From contig JAPPBN010000022.1 in NCBI GenBank assembly GCA_026705025.1, positions 31,449 to 95,448 of the forward strand: DNA of 64,000 nt. Reading direction: 5' to 3'. Within the stretch, counting starts at the first letter, position 1, and every line of letters starts with the position of its first letter. This DNA is from Bin125 sp026705025. GTDB taxonomy: Bacteria > Chloroflexota > Dehalococcoidia > Bin125. Below the pieces are notes generated by a model. The model searched no databases. It saw nothing but the letters and a program-made list of their open reading frames with translations, and had not been told where the DNA came from. The position numbers and the translations under genes are program-made. Of this stretch, positions 16,675-25,337 are shown in pieces.

Positions 16675-17243
16675 GACGCGCGCACCGTTCCGAAGCTGGA
16701 ACTCGGAGCCAGAGCCGATTCCGACCCCCGATCACTCCCGCGACGAGCTGCGGGAAGGGGATTGGGGCTGGGAACGGGGAAATTTTCGCAGGCTGTGGCG
16801 CGATCTTCCGTCGAGGACTGAGGATCGTGCGTATTGGTGTCCGGGTTTGTCCAGATTTGTCCAGATTGTTCTGGATTGGTCCAGAAATGGCTCAATTTGG
16901 TCAGCTTTTGAGCGGGAATATCCACGAAATTGCAGGAATGTGCCGTTTCCAGAGGAAACTGACCGAAGTCGACTGTCGTGTCCGGACTGTGTGAGCTCAT
17001 ATGTTCTGATGGTAACCGGATCCGGTTGATGGCGAGAGGGTCGGATTCTGGCCAGCGACGCCGCCAGAATAGTCGGCGCCTAATGCGCTCGTCCCGCCGC
17101 GAGTGCCTGCGTCGGAGTCCAATCGGCCGAGCGGTTGAGACCTCAATGTCAAAGGACTAGCCTCACGGCGTCCGATTTCGAGCAGCCTGGTGACTCAATC
17201 CTGTCTCCGACCGCCCGTAACGGACGGAAGGAGACGGCGCCCA
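16675..17243. other. Divergent intergenic region between the halogenase and pyrimidine operon
   Basis: About 570 bases, locally AT-richer than the flanks. It contains the TCCAGA/TCTGGA cluster at 16845-16886, listed separately. The remainder should hold promoters for both flanking transcripts; I cannot place them with confidence. Confidence 0.5.
16845..16886. repeat. TCCAGA/TCTGGA iteron cluster, copy 1
   Basis: Two direct copies of TTTGTCCAGA at 16845-16865 are followed by an inverted TCTGGA and a further TCCAGA, spaced about 10-11 nt, close to one helical turn. The same arrangement occurs at 59929-59967, also upstream of a minus-strand gene. It looks like an operator for a regulator that binds repeated half-sites. 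Confidence 0.55.
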
Positions 17244-18350
17244 ATGCCAAGACCACGAACCTCTCATGTTGTCTATCTGATCGCTTCCCTGTTCATTGTC
17301 CTCGGAGGAGTGTTGGCCGCCTGCGGCGGCGACGACGAGCCCGAAGGCCCGGCAGATGACGTCAAGATTGTCTTGCAGTGGGTCGTCCAAGCCCAGTTCG
17401 CCGGCTACTACGTGGCGCTGGAGAAGGGCTTCTACGAGGACGAGAACCTGAACGTCGAGATTCAGCCGGGCGGCCCCGACATCCTGCCGGTCCAGTTGGT
17501 CGCGGCGGGCGCCGCGGAACTGGCGGTTCAGCCGTTCGCGGTGGTGTTGTCGGCGCGTGACCAGGGCATCGACGTGGTGGCCGTGGCGCAGGTCTTCGAG
17601 CGCTCCGGCTACCGGCTCGTTTCCTGGGCTGACGACGGGATCACCTCACCCGAACAGTGGGGAGGCAAGAAGCTCGGCGTGTGGGCCGGACATGAAATGG
17701 TCTCCGCCACGATCAACAAGTACGGCCTGACCGAGGGTTCGGGCGACGACCAGGTCGAACTGGTCGGTCAGGGCTTCGACATGCAGCTCCTGTTGGAGCG
17801 CCAGGTCGATCTCGCCTCGGCGATGATCTACAACGAGTTCGCGCAGTTGATCGCGGCCGGCAACCCGGTCAGCGACTTCAACGTGGTCGACTTCGGCGAT
17901 CACGACACGAACACGCTGGAGGACGCGCTGCTGGCTCGCGGCGAATGGCTTGAGGACGAGGACAACCAGGACATCGTGACGCGGTTCCTGCGCGCCTCGG
18001 CCAAGGGCTGGGCGCTGTGCGCCGACGACCCGGAGGAGTGCGTCGAGATCGTGCTCAAGTACGGTCCCGCGCTGCCGCGCGCGCACCAGACCTGGATGAT
18101 GAACGAGATCAACAAGCTGATGTGGCCGTCAAGCAAGGGCTGGGGCGTGATCGACCGCGAGTCGGCGTCGCGCACCGCCGGCATCATGCTTGAGTACAAC
18201 GTGATCTCGGAGGCTGCCGATCTGGACGCCGCCTACACCAATGACTACGTGGAGGCTGCGCTGGAGGACTTCTCCGACGACGAACGATTCCGCAACGACT
18301 ACGACCCGTTGGATCTCGACGTCGAGGATCTGCTGCCCGATGACAGCTAG
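17244..18350 (+). CDS. NMT1/THI5-like ABC substrate-binding lipoprotein
   Basis: A 368-residue lipoprotein with a signal peptide ending in VLAACGGDD. The mature part is an NMT1/THI5-like (SsuA/ThiY) fold: VQAQFAGYYVALEKGFYEDE, then GAAELAVQPFAVVLSARDQG, then GGKKLGVWAGHE. These proteins bind pyrimidines, hydantoin-type compounds or alkyl sulfonates. The ATG at 17244 has AAGGAG upstream; the longer frame to 17190 has no signal sequence at its start. It opens an operon with pyrimidine-degradation enzymes and the matching permeases and ATPase at 23620-26152, so a pyrimidine, dihydropyrimidine or ureide ligand is likely. A strong hairpin follows its stop. Confidence 0.9.
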   Translation: MPRPRTSHVVYLIASLFIVLGGVLAACGGDDEPEGPADDVKIVLQWVVQAQFAGYYVALEKGFYEDENLNVEIQPGGPDILPVQLVAAGAAELAVQPFAVVLSARDQGIDVVAVAQVFERSGYRLVSWADDGITSPEQWGGKKLGVWAGHEMVSATINKYGLTEGSGDDQVELVGQGFDMQLLLERQVDLASAMIYNEFAQLIAAGNPVSDFNVVDFGDHDTNTLEDALLARGEWLEDEDNQDIVTRFLRASAKGWALCADDPEECVEIVLKYGPALPRAHQTWMMNEINKLMWPSSKGWGVIDRESASRTAGIMLEYNVISEAADLDAAYTNDYVEAALEDFSDDERFRNDYDPLDLDVEDLLPDDS

Positions 18351-18354
18351 CCCC

Positions 18355-18393
18355 GTGACGCGGCGGCCGACCGAGTCTCGGCCGCCGTGTCAC
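18355..18393 (+). promoter_or_regulatory. Strong intercistronic hairpin after the binding-protein gene
   Basis: The arms 18355-18370 and 18378-18393 pair over 16 positions with one G-T pair and a 7-nt loop (CCGAGTC). It sits between the binding-protein stop and the amidohydrolase start with no T-run. Such hairpins commonly protect the upstream mRNA, giving more binding protein than enzymes, or act as partial terminators. Confidence 0.75.
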
Positions 18394-18413
18394 CCCGACA
18401 GAGGCGGTGAACC

Positions 18414-19247
18414 ATGTCCCGAATTGTCCGAGCCGCGCTGATCCAGACTGAGGGTCTGACGCCCGTCGACGCGATGGTCGAGCGCCAGATCGAATTGATC
18501 CACCAGGCCGCCGAGCAGGGCGCGCAGATCACGTGTCTGCAAGAACTGGCGACGGGTCCCTACTTCTGCCAGGAAGAGGACAAGCGCTGGTACGGCCTGG
18601 CCGAGCCGGTGCCCGACGGTCCGACCGTGCAGCGCATGCAGGAAGTCGCCGCAGAGACCGGCATGGTGCTGATCGTGCCGGTTTACGAGATCGAGTCGCC
18701 CGGATTCCTCTACAACTGCGCCGCCGTGATCGACTCCGACGGCAGCTACCTGGGCAAGTACCGCAAGACGCATATCCCGCACTCGGACAACTTCCTGGAG
18801 AAGTACTACTTCCGTCCGGGCAACCTTGGCTATCCGACCTTCGATACGAGCGTGGGCCGGATCGGCGTTTACATCTGTTACGACCGCCACTTCCCCGAGG
18901 GCGCGCGGGCGTTGGGCCTGAACGGCGCAGAGATCGTGTTCATTCCTTCGGCGACGGCCGGGCACTCGAGAGTGCTCTGGGACGTGGAGCAACGCTTCCA
19001 CGCGATCGCCAACGGCTACTTCGTGGGCACGATCAATCGGGTCGGCACGGCGCTGAAGCCCGACGTGCATTTCTACGGGCACAGCTACTTCTGCAATCCC
19101 AGCGGCGAAGTGCTCGCCCAGGCCGACGACCAGGAAGCGGTAATCGTGGCCGACCTGGACCTGGATCAGCTCTCGGAGGCGCGCGCCGAGTGGCCCTTTT
19201 ACCGCGACCGGCGACCCGACATGTACGAGCCGCTGGTCAAGCCCTAG
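18414..19247 (+). CDS. Nitrilase-superfamily amidohydrolase (beta-ureidopropionase-like)
   Basis: A 277-residue carbon-nitrogen hydrolase. The catalytic triad is visible: Glu in CLQELATGPYF, Lys in YRKTHIP and Cys in GVYICYDRHFPEGAR. The sequence resembles N-carbamoyl-beta-alanine or N-carbamoylputrescine amidohydrolases, which release CO2 and ammonia. Its position directly before a dihydropyrimidinase and a class III aminotransferase argues for beta-ureidopropionase, the third step of reductive pyrimidine breakdown. The ATG at 18414 follows GAGGCGGTG. Confidence 0.9.
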   Translation: MSRIVRAALIQTEGLTPVDAMVERQIELIHQAAEQGAQITCLQELATGPYFCQEEDKRWYGLAEPVPDGPTVQRMQEVAAETGMVLIVPVYEIESPGFLYNCAAVIDSDGSYLGKYRKTHIPHSDNFLEKYYFRPGNLGYPTFDTSVGRIGVYICYDRHFPEGARALGLNGAEIVFIPSATAGHSRVLWDVEQRFHAIANGYFVGTINRVGTALKPDVHFYGHSYFCNPSGEVLAQADDQEAVIVADLDLDQLSEARAEWPFYRDRRPDMYEPLVKP

Positions 19248-19276
19248 ACGCCTGGAAATGTTCATGGAGGTGTGAG

Positions 19277-20716
19277 ATGGCCTCAGTTCTGATCACCGGC
19301 GGCACCGTTACGACCGCGAGCGAGCAATACGTCGCCGATGTCTTCCTCGACGACGGCGTGATCGTGCAGATCGGCGCCAACCTCCAGGTCGCCGCGGACA
19401 CGGTCGTGCAAGCCGAGGGCCAGTACGTGATCCCGGGCGGGATCGACGTGCACACGCACCTGGGCGAGACCGTGTTCCGGACGATCACCGCCGACAGTTG
19501 GGAATCAGGCACCGTGGCCGCCGCCTTCGGCGGCACGACGACGGTGGTCGATTTCGCGCGGCAGGAGCGAGAGGGCATGTCGCCGATCGAGGCGATTGAG
19601 CACCGACGCCGCCAGGCGGAGTCGCAGGCGGTGATCGATTATGGCTTCCACCTGATGGCGACCAATCTGGATTCGCAGGAGTACTTGGAGGAACTCGCAG
19701 CGTTGCCTGGCGAAGGCGTGACCAGCTTCAAGCTGCTGATGGCCTATCCCGGGACGATGATGGTTGACGACCTGACCATTTTCCGGGCGATGCAGGTTGC
19801 GGCCGACACCAATGCGATCGTCACGCTGCACGCCGAAAACGGTCACGTGATCCAGCAGATCACCGATCAGTTCGCCGCCGCAGGCCGGGTGCAGGAACAC
19901 ATGCACATGCATGCGCATCCGCACCTGGTCGAGGGCGAGGCGACTCACCGCGGGATCGCGATGGCCGAGATGGCCGGTTCGGCGGTCTACATCGTGCATC
20001 TCTCAAGCCGCACCGCACTGACCGAGGTCGAGGCGGCCAAGGCTCGCGGCCAGGCGGTCTACGCGGAGACTTGCCCGCAGTACCTGTTCGCCGCTTATGA
20101 GGATTACGAGAACGCCGGCTTCGAGGCGGCCAAGTACATCTGCTCGCCGCCGATTCGCGAACGCGCCAACCAGGATGAGCTCTGGCGCGGAATTGAGACG
20201 GGCGCGCTCTCGGTGATCGCCACCGATCACTGCACCTTTCGAATGCAGGACGACCTGGCCGAACTGCCGCCGCAAAAGCCGATGGGCAAGGGCGACTTCC
20301 GCTACATCCCCAACGGCGTGCCGGGCGTCGAGAACCGCATGCACCTGATGTACCAGGGCGGCGTCGTCGAAGGACGCTACGACATGATGCGCTTCGTCGA
20401 CCTCAACTGCACCATGCCGGCCAAGCTGTTTGGCCTGTACCCGAGGAAAGGGATCATCGCGATTGGCGCCGACGCCGACGTCGTGGTCTGGGACCCCAAC
20501 GCCGACTACACGATCGAGGCAGCCACGCACCACATGCGGGTCGACTACAACCTCTACGAAGGGATGCAGGTCAGCGGGCGTCCGAGCACCGTGATTTCGC
20601 GCGGCGAGATCATCGTCAGCGGCGAGGAGTTCCTGGGTCAAATCGGTCGAGGGCAGTACATCCGACGCTCGACGCCGTATGTGCTGGACCATCCGCAGAG
20701 CGTGACCGCCCGATGA
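19277..20716 (+). CDS. Dihydropyrimidinase / D-hydantoinase
   Basis: A 479-residue cyclic amidohydrolase that opens dihydrouracil, dihydrothymine or hydantoin rings. It has the metal-binding IDVHTHLG, the bridging lysine in TSFKLLMAYPG, histidines in LHAENG and IVHLSS, and the catalytic aspartate in IATDHCTF. FGLYPRKGIIAIGADADVVV marks the C-terminal beta domain. The ATG at 19277 follows GGAGGTGTGAG. The stop overlaps the start of the next aminotransferase gene (ATGA at 20713-20716). No dihydropyrimidine dehydrogenase is present in the window, so the first reduction step is encoded elsewhere or the substrate arrives already reduced. Confidence 0.95.
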   Translation: MASVLITGGTVTTASEQYVADVFLDDGVIVQIGANLQVAADTVVQAEGQYVIPGGIDVHTHLGETVFRTITADSWESGTVAAAFGGTTTVVDFARQEREGMSPIEAIEHRRRQAESQAVIDYGFHLMATNLDSQEYLEELAALPGEGVTSFKLLMAYPGTMMVDDLTIFRAMQVAADTNAIVTLHAENGHVIQQITDQFAAAGRVQEHMHMHAHPHLVEGEATHRGIAMAEMAGSAVYIVHLSSRTALTEVEAAKARGQAVYAETCPQYLFAAYEDYENAGFEAAKYICSPPIRERANQDELWRGIETGALSVIATDHCTFRMQDDLAELPPQKPMGKGDFRYIPNGVPGVENRMHLMYQGGVVEGRYDMMRFVDLNCTMPAKLFGLYPRKGIIAIGADADVVVWDPNADYTIEAATHHMRVDYNLYEGMQVSGRPSTVISRGEIIVSGEEFLGQIGRGQYIRRSTPYVLDHPQSVTAR

Positions 20717-22056
20717 CCACCGAGCAGACCGCCGCAGGCGCAAGCGCCCAGGAGATCCTCGACCTGTGCCGCGAGTACACCCTGTATGAGTGGGGCACTC
20801 AGGAGCAGATCAACCCGATCCCATTCGTGCGCGCCAAGGGCATCTACCTCTGGGACGCCGACGGCAAGCGATACCTCGACTTCAACTCGCAGGCGATGTG
20901 CGTCAATATCGGACACGCGGATGATCGGGTGGTCCAGGCAATCGCCGAGCAGGTCGCGGAGCTGCCTTATGTCGTCCCTGCTCATGCGACCGAGGCGCGA
21001 GGCAGGCTGGGCAAGGAACTGGCGCGGATCTCTCCGGAGGGACTGAACAAGTCGTACATCACGCTGGCCGGCGCCGACGCGAATGAGGCTGCCGTCCGGA
21101 TCGCGCGGCTCTACACGGGCAGACACAAGATCCTGACTCGCTACCGCTCGTATCACGGCAGCAGCCAGGGCGTGATGTACGCCTCGGGCGACTTCCGCCG
21201 GATGCCCTCGGAGGAAGGGATGACCGGCGTCGTTCGCATCCTCGATCCCTACCTGTATCGCAGTCCGCTGGCGGTCAACGAGGAGGACTTCGTCCCGGCT
21301 TACATGCAATACCTGGAGGATGTGATCCAGCGCGAGGGTCCGGAGACGATCGCGGCCATTTTGCTGGAGCCGATCACCGGCACGAATGGGATCATTGTGC
21401 CTCCGGAAGGCTGGTATCGGGGGGTCCGCGAGCTGTGCGACCGCTACGGCATCCTGCTAATCGACGATGAGGTGATGGCCGGGTTCGGTCGGACCGGCAA
21501 ATGGTTCGCGATCGAGCATGAGGACGTGGTCCCCGACATGATGACCATGGCCAAGGGATTGACCAGCGCGATCGTGCCGCTGGGCGCTGTGATGGTCAAC
21601 GACCGGATCGCCGAGCACTTCGAGCAGAATCCGCTCGGTCACGGGATCACGTACGGCAGCCACACGGTCGGCTGCGCGGCTGCGATTGCGACGCTCAAGG
21701 TCTACGAAGAAGACAACCTGATTGAGAACGCGGTCCGGATGGGCGAGATCATGCAGGCCGAGTACGCCTCGATGAAGGAACGGCACCCGTCGATTGGCGA
21801 GGCGCGCGGCCGGGGACTCTTCACCGTCCTTGAGCTGACGGCCGACCGCGCCACCAAGGCGCCGCTGATGTCGGTCGATCCCGAGCTCACCGGTCGCGTC
21901 GATCAGTTCTTCCGCGACGAGGGCATGTTCGTCAATGTGCGCGGCGACTTCATTTTCGGCAACCCGCCGCTCTCGATCACCGAGAAAGAGCTGCGATGGG
22001 CGTTGTCGATCGTGGATCGGGCGCTCGACATTACCGATGCGGCCGTCCGGTCTTAG
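20713..22056 (+). CDS. Class III aminotransferase (beta-alanine:2-oxoacid type)
   Basis: A 447-residue PLP-dependent enzyme of class III. Motifs include DADGKRYLDFNSQAMCVNIGH, GADANEAAVRIAR, LLIDDEVMAGFGRTGKWFA and the PLP lysine in MMTMAKGLTSA, followed by GITYGSHTVGCAA. In this operon it most likely removes the amino group of beta-alanine or 3-aminoisobutyrate, the products of the preceding enzymes. Its start overlaps the dihydropyrimidinase stop. Exact substrate is inferred from context. Confidence 0.9.
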   Translation: MTTEQTAAGASAQEILDLCREYTLYEWGTQEQINPIPFVRAKGIYLWDADGKRYLDFNSQAMCVNIGHADDRVVQAIAEQVAELPYVVPAHATEARGRLGKELARISPEGLNKSYITLAGADANEAAVRIARLYTGRHKILTRYRSYHGSSQGVMYASGDFRRMPSEEGMTGVVRILDPYLYRSPLAVNEEDFVPAYMQYLEDVIQREGPETIAAILLEPITGTNGIIVPPEGWYRGVRELCDRYGILLIDDEVMAGFGRTGKWFAIEHEDVVPDMMTMAKGLTSAIVPLGAVMVNDRIAEHFEQNPLGHGITYGSHTVGCAAAIATLKVYEEDNLIENAVRMGEIMQAEYASMKERHPSIGEARGRGLFTVLELTADRATKAPLMSVDPELTGRVDQFFRDEGMFVNVRGDFIFGNPPLSITEKELRWALSIVDRALDITDAAVRS

Positions 22057-22109
22057 GGCGGCCGAGGGATCGTGAATCAGACCGGCTGGAGTAAGAAGGG
22101 ATATTCATC

Positions 22110-22514
22110 ATGACGGACTACCACGACAGTGACCGCTACCAGCAGGGCGTCGGGCTGATGGAGAGCATCAGCATGAACCCGGCAGGGATGGACGCGATCG
22201 CCGCCGCGAATGGCGAGGTGGGCGAGGATGTCGCTCGGATGCTGGGCGAGTTCTGCTTCGGCGATGTCTGGACGCACGGCCCGCTCGATCTGCGAACCAA
22301 GCGGGTGATCACGCTGGCCACGATCTCGGCGCTGGGCCGCGAGCGTCAACTGCGCGGGCACATTGCCGGCGCGTTGGCGCAGGGGTTCACCCGAGAAGAG
22401 ATCCAGAGCATCTTCGTGCACCAGTTCGCCTACGGCGGCTTCCCAATGGGTCTCTCGGGACTGCAGGTCGCGCAGGAGGTCTTCGCTGAACTCGACGCTC
22501 AGGACGGCGACTAG
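22110..22514 (+). CDS. Carboxymuconolactone decarboxylase family protein
   Basis: A 134-residue all-helical protein of the CMD/AhpD-like fold. TKRVITLATISALGRERQLRGH and GFTREEIQSIFVHQFAYGGFP match the family. It lacks a CxxC motif, so an AhpD-like peroxidase role is unlikely; a small lactone decarboxylase or accessory role is more likely. The ATG at 22110 has AAGGG upstream. It lies within the pyrimidine operon, between the aminotransferase and a luciferase-like enzyme, and could act on an aldehyde-acid product, which is an inference. Confidence 0.85.
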   Translation: MTDYHDSDRYQQGVGLMESISMNPAGMDAIAAANGEVGEDVARMLGEFCFGDVWTHGPLDLRTKRVITLATISALGRERQLRGHIAGALAQGFTREEIQSIFVHQFAYGGFPMGLSGLQVAQEVFAELDAQDGD

Positions 22515-22561
22515 CGATTGGCAACCGCAACGGATCTGGATCGGGGGATGGAGCAGGAATC

Positions 22562-23569
22562 ATGAAACTCGGTTTGATGTCGGGTATCGATCATCCACGG
22601 GACATCATCGACCAGGCGCAATGGGCTGAGGAACAGGGATTCGAAACTGTCTGGGTCGGGGAAGGCCGGCTGACCCGGAATGCCGTTGTGCATATGACGC
22701 TCGCGGCGGCCAATACCAAGCGGATCACGATCGGCAGCGGGATCTTCCCGTTCCGCACCCGCAGCGTTGGACTGTTGGGCATGACCGCCCGAACGCTCGA
22801 CGACATGGCGCCGGGCCGGATCAAGCTCGGCCTCGGGGCGTGGTGGGAGCCGCTGGCGACGCGCAACGGCCTGCACACGGCCAAGCCGCGCACCGCGATG
22901 AAGGAGATCATCCTCGCGCTCAAGGATCTGTTGGACGGCAAGTCGGTGACGTACCAGGGCGAGTACGTCGACGTTGATCAGATCAAGTTCGACACGCCGG
23001 AGGATGACGACAATCCGTCATATCCGGTCCCGATTTACATCGGCGCGGTCAGATTGCGGATGATGGAGCTGGTCGGCGAGGTCGCCGACGGCGCGTTGAT
23101 GGATTTCCTCGTACCGCCGGAGTACACGGCGCTCTCGGTCGAGCACATCAAGATCGGCGCAGACCGGACCGGCCGCTCAATGGATGCGATCGACTGTCCG
23201 CAACTGCTGGGGGTGGCCGTCGACGATGACGATCCGCAGGCGGCGGTCGACGCTTGCAAGAAGTTCCTGACCCAATACATCGGTCAGCAGCCGCACATCA
23301 CCGAGAACTGCGGCGCAACGGAGGAGCAGATTGCCGGCGTCAAGAGTGTGATGGGCTGGCCCGCCACGCAGGAGCAGATCGAGGCAGCGATGCAGTTCAT
23401 TCCGGACGAATTGGTGCGGGACGTCTGCTGCTGCGGCACCACCTCGGAGACGATTGAGCGAATAGAAGCGTTCGTGGCCGCCGGCTGTACGGAGCCGGTG
23501 CTGACTCCGCTGGGCGACTACCAGGGGACTGTCGAGAAGATCGCCGGCGCGGTTCGGCAACGCGGATGA
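22562..23569 (+). CDS. LLM-class flavin- or F420-dependent oxidoreductase
   Basis: A 335-residue luciferase-like TIM-barrel protein. The pattern AQWAEEQGFETVWVGEGR, KRITIGSGIFPFRTRS and MAPGRIKLGLGAWW is typical of F420-dependent methylene-tetrahydromethanopterin-reductase-like enzymes. A CCCGTTSE segment lies near residue 286. The ATG at 22562 follows GGAGCAGGAATC. It may oxidise or reduce a pyrimidine-derived compound, but LLM proteins are too diverse to assign a substrate from sequence. Confidence 0.88.
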   Translation: MKLGLMSGIDHPRDIIDQAQWAEEQGFETVWVGEGRLTRNAVVHMTLAAANTKRITIGSGIFPFRTRSVGLLGMTARTLDDMAPGRIKLGLGAWWEPLATRNGLHTAKPRTAMKEIILALKDLLDGKSVTYQGEYVDVDQIKFDTPEDDDNPSYPVPIYIGAVRLRMMELVGEVADGALMDFLVPPEYTALSVEHIKIGADRTGRSMDAIDCPQLLGVAVDDDDPQAAVDACKKFLTQYIGQQPHITENCGATEEQIAGVKSVMGWPATQEQIEAAMQFIPDELVRDVCCCGTTSETIERIEAFVAAGCTEPVLTPLGDYQGTVEKIAGAVRQRG

Positions 23570-23619
23570 ACGGCTGGACGGCTGAGCGGGATCCACACCG
23601 AAAGTGAGTTCGTCGACCG

Positions 23620-24495
23620 ATGAGCGCCAGCGCCGGACCGGAGGTTGCAGCCCAGTTCTCCGCGCGTGAACGCTGGCTCACGGACGAACGCGCGGAACGG
23701 CTCCGCGCGGCCTCGGCCAGGATCACACTGGTCCTGATCCTCGTTGCCCTGTTCCTCGGCGGTTGGGAGTTTCTCAAGTGGGCGACCGAGGCGCCGCGCA
23801 CGACGCTGCCACATTTCCATGAGGTCGTCGATTACCTGTTCAGCATCAACTCGCAGGGCGATGTGGTCTGGCTGGCGATCGGGCGCAACCTGCGGCTCAC
23901 GTTCATCGAGGCGCTGAGCGGCCTGTCGGTCGCGATCGTGGCCGGATTCGCCGCGGGCACGTTGATGGCGCTCAGCCGCTGGACGGGCCGCGGAATCATG
24001 CCCTTCGTGATCGGCGCGCAGACCGTGCCGATTGTCGCGATTGCGCCGGCGCTGGTGATCTGGCTCGGCACCGGTTGGGAGACCAAGGCGCTGATCGCCG
24101 GGTTTCTCGCCTTCTTCCCGATCGCCGTGACCAGTGCGCGGGGCATCGGCGATGTCTCGCAGGACAGCCTCGACCTGATGGCGTCGTACGGCGCGTCGCG
24201 TACCGAAGTGTTTTTCAAACTGCGATTGCCCAGCGCGCTGCCCTACATCTTCACCGGGCTTGAAGTTGCTGCGGCGTTCAGCGTGATCGGCGCGATTGTG
24301 GCCGAGTTGCCGGTCGGCTCGCAAGAAGGCATCGGCGTCGTGATTCTCACCTCGCAGCAGTACTTCAGTCTGCAGCCCGAGTCGTTGTTTGCCGCGATCG
24401 GCGGCGCATGCCTGCTCGGCGGCGCCATGGTCGGGATGGTGCGCATTATCCAGATCTTTGTCCTGCGCGGCCACCGTGCGCAGGAATTGAGTTAG
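23620..24495 (+). CDS. ABC transporter permease (SsuC/ThiX type)
   Basis: A 291-residue inner-membrane permease with about six hydrophobic helices. The BPD_transp_1 cytoplasmic EAA loop is visible at LMASYGASRTEVFFKLRLPS, where it contacts the ATPase. It begins a permease-ATPase-permease set (23620-26152) at the end of the pyrimidine operon and should work with the binding protein at 17244-18350. The start at 23620 lacks a strong ribosome binding site. Confidence 0.92.
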   Translation: MSASAGPEVAAQFSARERWLTDERAERLRAASARITLVLILVALFLGGWEFLKWATEAPRTTLPHFHEVVDYLFSINSQGDVVWLAIGRNLRLTFIEALSGLSVAIVAGFAAGTLMALSRWTGRGIMPFVIGAQTVPIVAIAPALVIWLGTGWETKALIAGFLAFFPIAVTSARGIGDVSQDSLDLMASYGASRTEVFFKLRLPSALPYIFTGLEVAAAFSVIGAIVAELPVGSQEGIGVVILTSQQYFSLQPESLFAAIGGACLLGGAMVGMVRIIQIFVLRGHRAQELS

Positions 24496-24506
24496 GGAGG
24501 CGGGCC

Positions 24507-25337
24507 ATGACCACACCCGACACCGCGCGAGACCCCGCCTCGGGCAGCGCGCAGACGGCGATCGCGTTTCAGGGCGTACGCAAGGAGTTCGGCAACGGGG
24601 CGAACGCGACGCTCGCCATTGAGTCGGTGGACCTTGACATTGCGGAGCGAGAGTTCGTTTCCTTGATCGGTCCCTCGGGCTGCGGCAAATCGACGCTGCT
24701 GCGCCTGGCGGCCGATCTGATTGAACCCAGCGGTGGATCGGTCCTGGTCAACAGCAAGACACCCCGGCAAGCGCGGCTCGACCGCGACTACGGGTTCATC
24801 TTCCAGGCGCCGACGCTGTTTGACTGGCGAACGGTCTGGAAAAACGTCGCGTTGCCGCTTGAGATCATGAAGATCTCCGGCATGTCCAGAGAGAAGAAGG
24901 ACGAAGAGATCGAGCGATTGCTGAGCATGGTCGGGCTGGACGGATTCGAGAGTCACCATCCCTACCAGCTCTCCGGCGGCATGCAGCAGCGGGTGTCGCT
25001 GGCGCGAGCGCTCGTCTTCCGACCGTCGATCCTGCTGATGGACGAGCCCTTCGGCGCGCTCGACGAGATCACGCGCGACCGGATGAACCTCGAGTTGCAC
25101 CGTATCTGGGAAGAGACGAACACCACGATCCTGTTCGTCACGCACAGCATTCCCGAGGCCGTGCTGCTGTCCGGCAGGGTCGTGGTGATGACGGCCCGAC
25201 CAGGGCGCGTGCAGGAGATCATCCCGATCGACCTGCCCTATCCGAGGACGACCGAGGTGGAGGAGTCGACTCGCTACTACGAGTTGGTCACGGAAGTTCG
25301 GGAGTCGCTGGGCCAGGCGATGGCAGGCGGGCTGTGA
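24507..25337 (+). CDS. ABC transporter ATP-binding protein (SsuB/TauB type)
   Basis: A 276-residue ATPase with Walker A GPSGCGKST, a Q-loop in FIFQAPTLFDW, the signature LSGGMQQRVSLARAL, Walker B ILLMDEPFGALDE and the switch histidine in FVTHS. It matches the nitrate/sulfonate/NMT1 importer family. The ATG at 24507 follows AGGGAGGCGGG. Its stop overlaps the GTG of the next permease (25334-25337). It powers both adjacent permeases, a heterodimeric channel. Confidence 0.96.
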   Translation: MTTPDTARDPASGSAQTAIAFQGVRKEFGNGANATLAIESVDLDIAEREFVSLIGPSGCGKSTLLRLAADLIEPSGGSVLVNSKTPRQARLDRDYGFIFQAPTLFDWRTVWKNVALPLEIMKISGMSREKKDEEIERLLSMVGLDGFESHHPYQLSGGMQQRVSLARALVFRPSILLMDEPFGALDEITRDRMNLELHRIWEETNTTILFVTHSIPEAVLLSGRVVVMTARPGRVQEIIPIDLPYPRTTEVEESTRYYELVTEVRESLGQAMAGGL

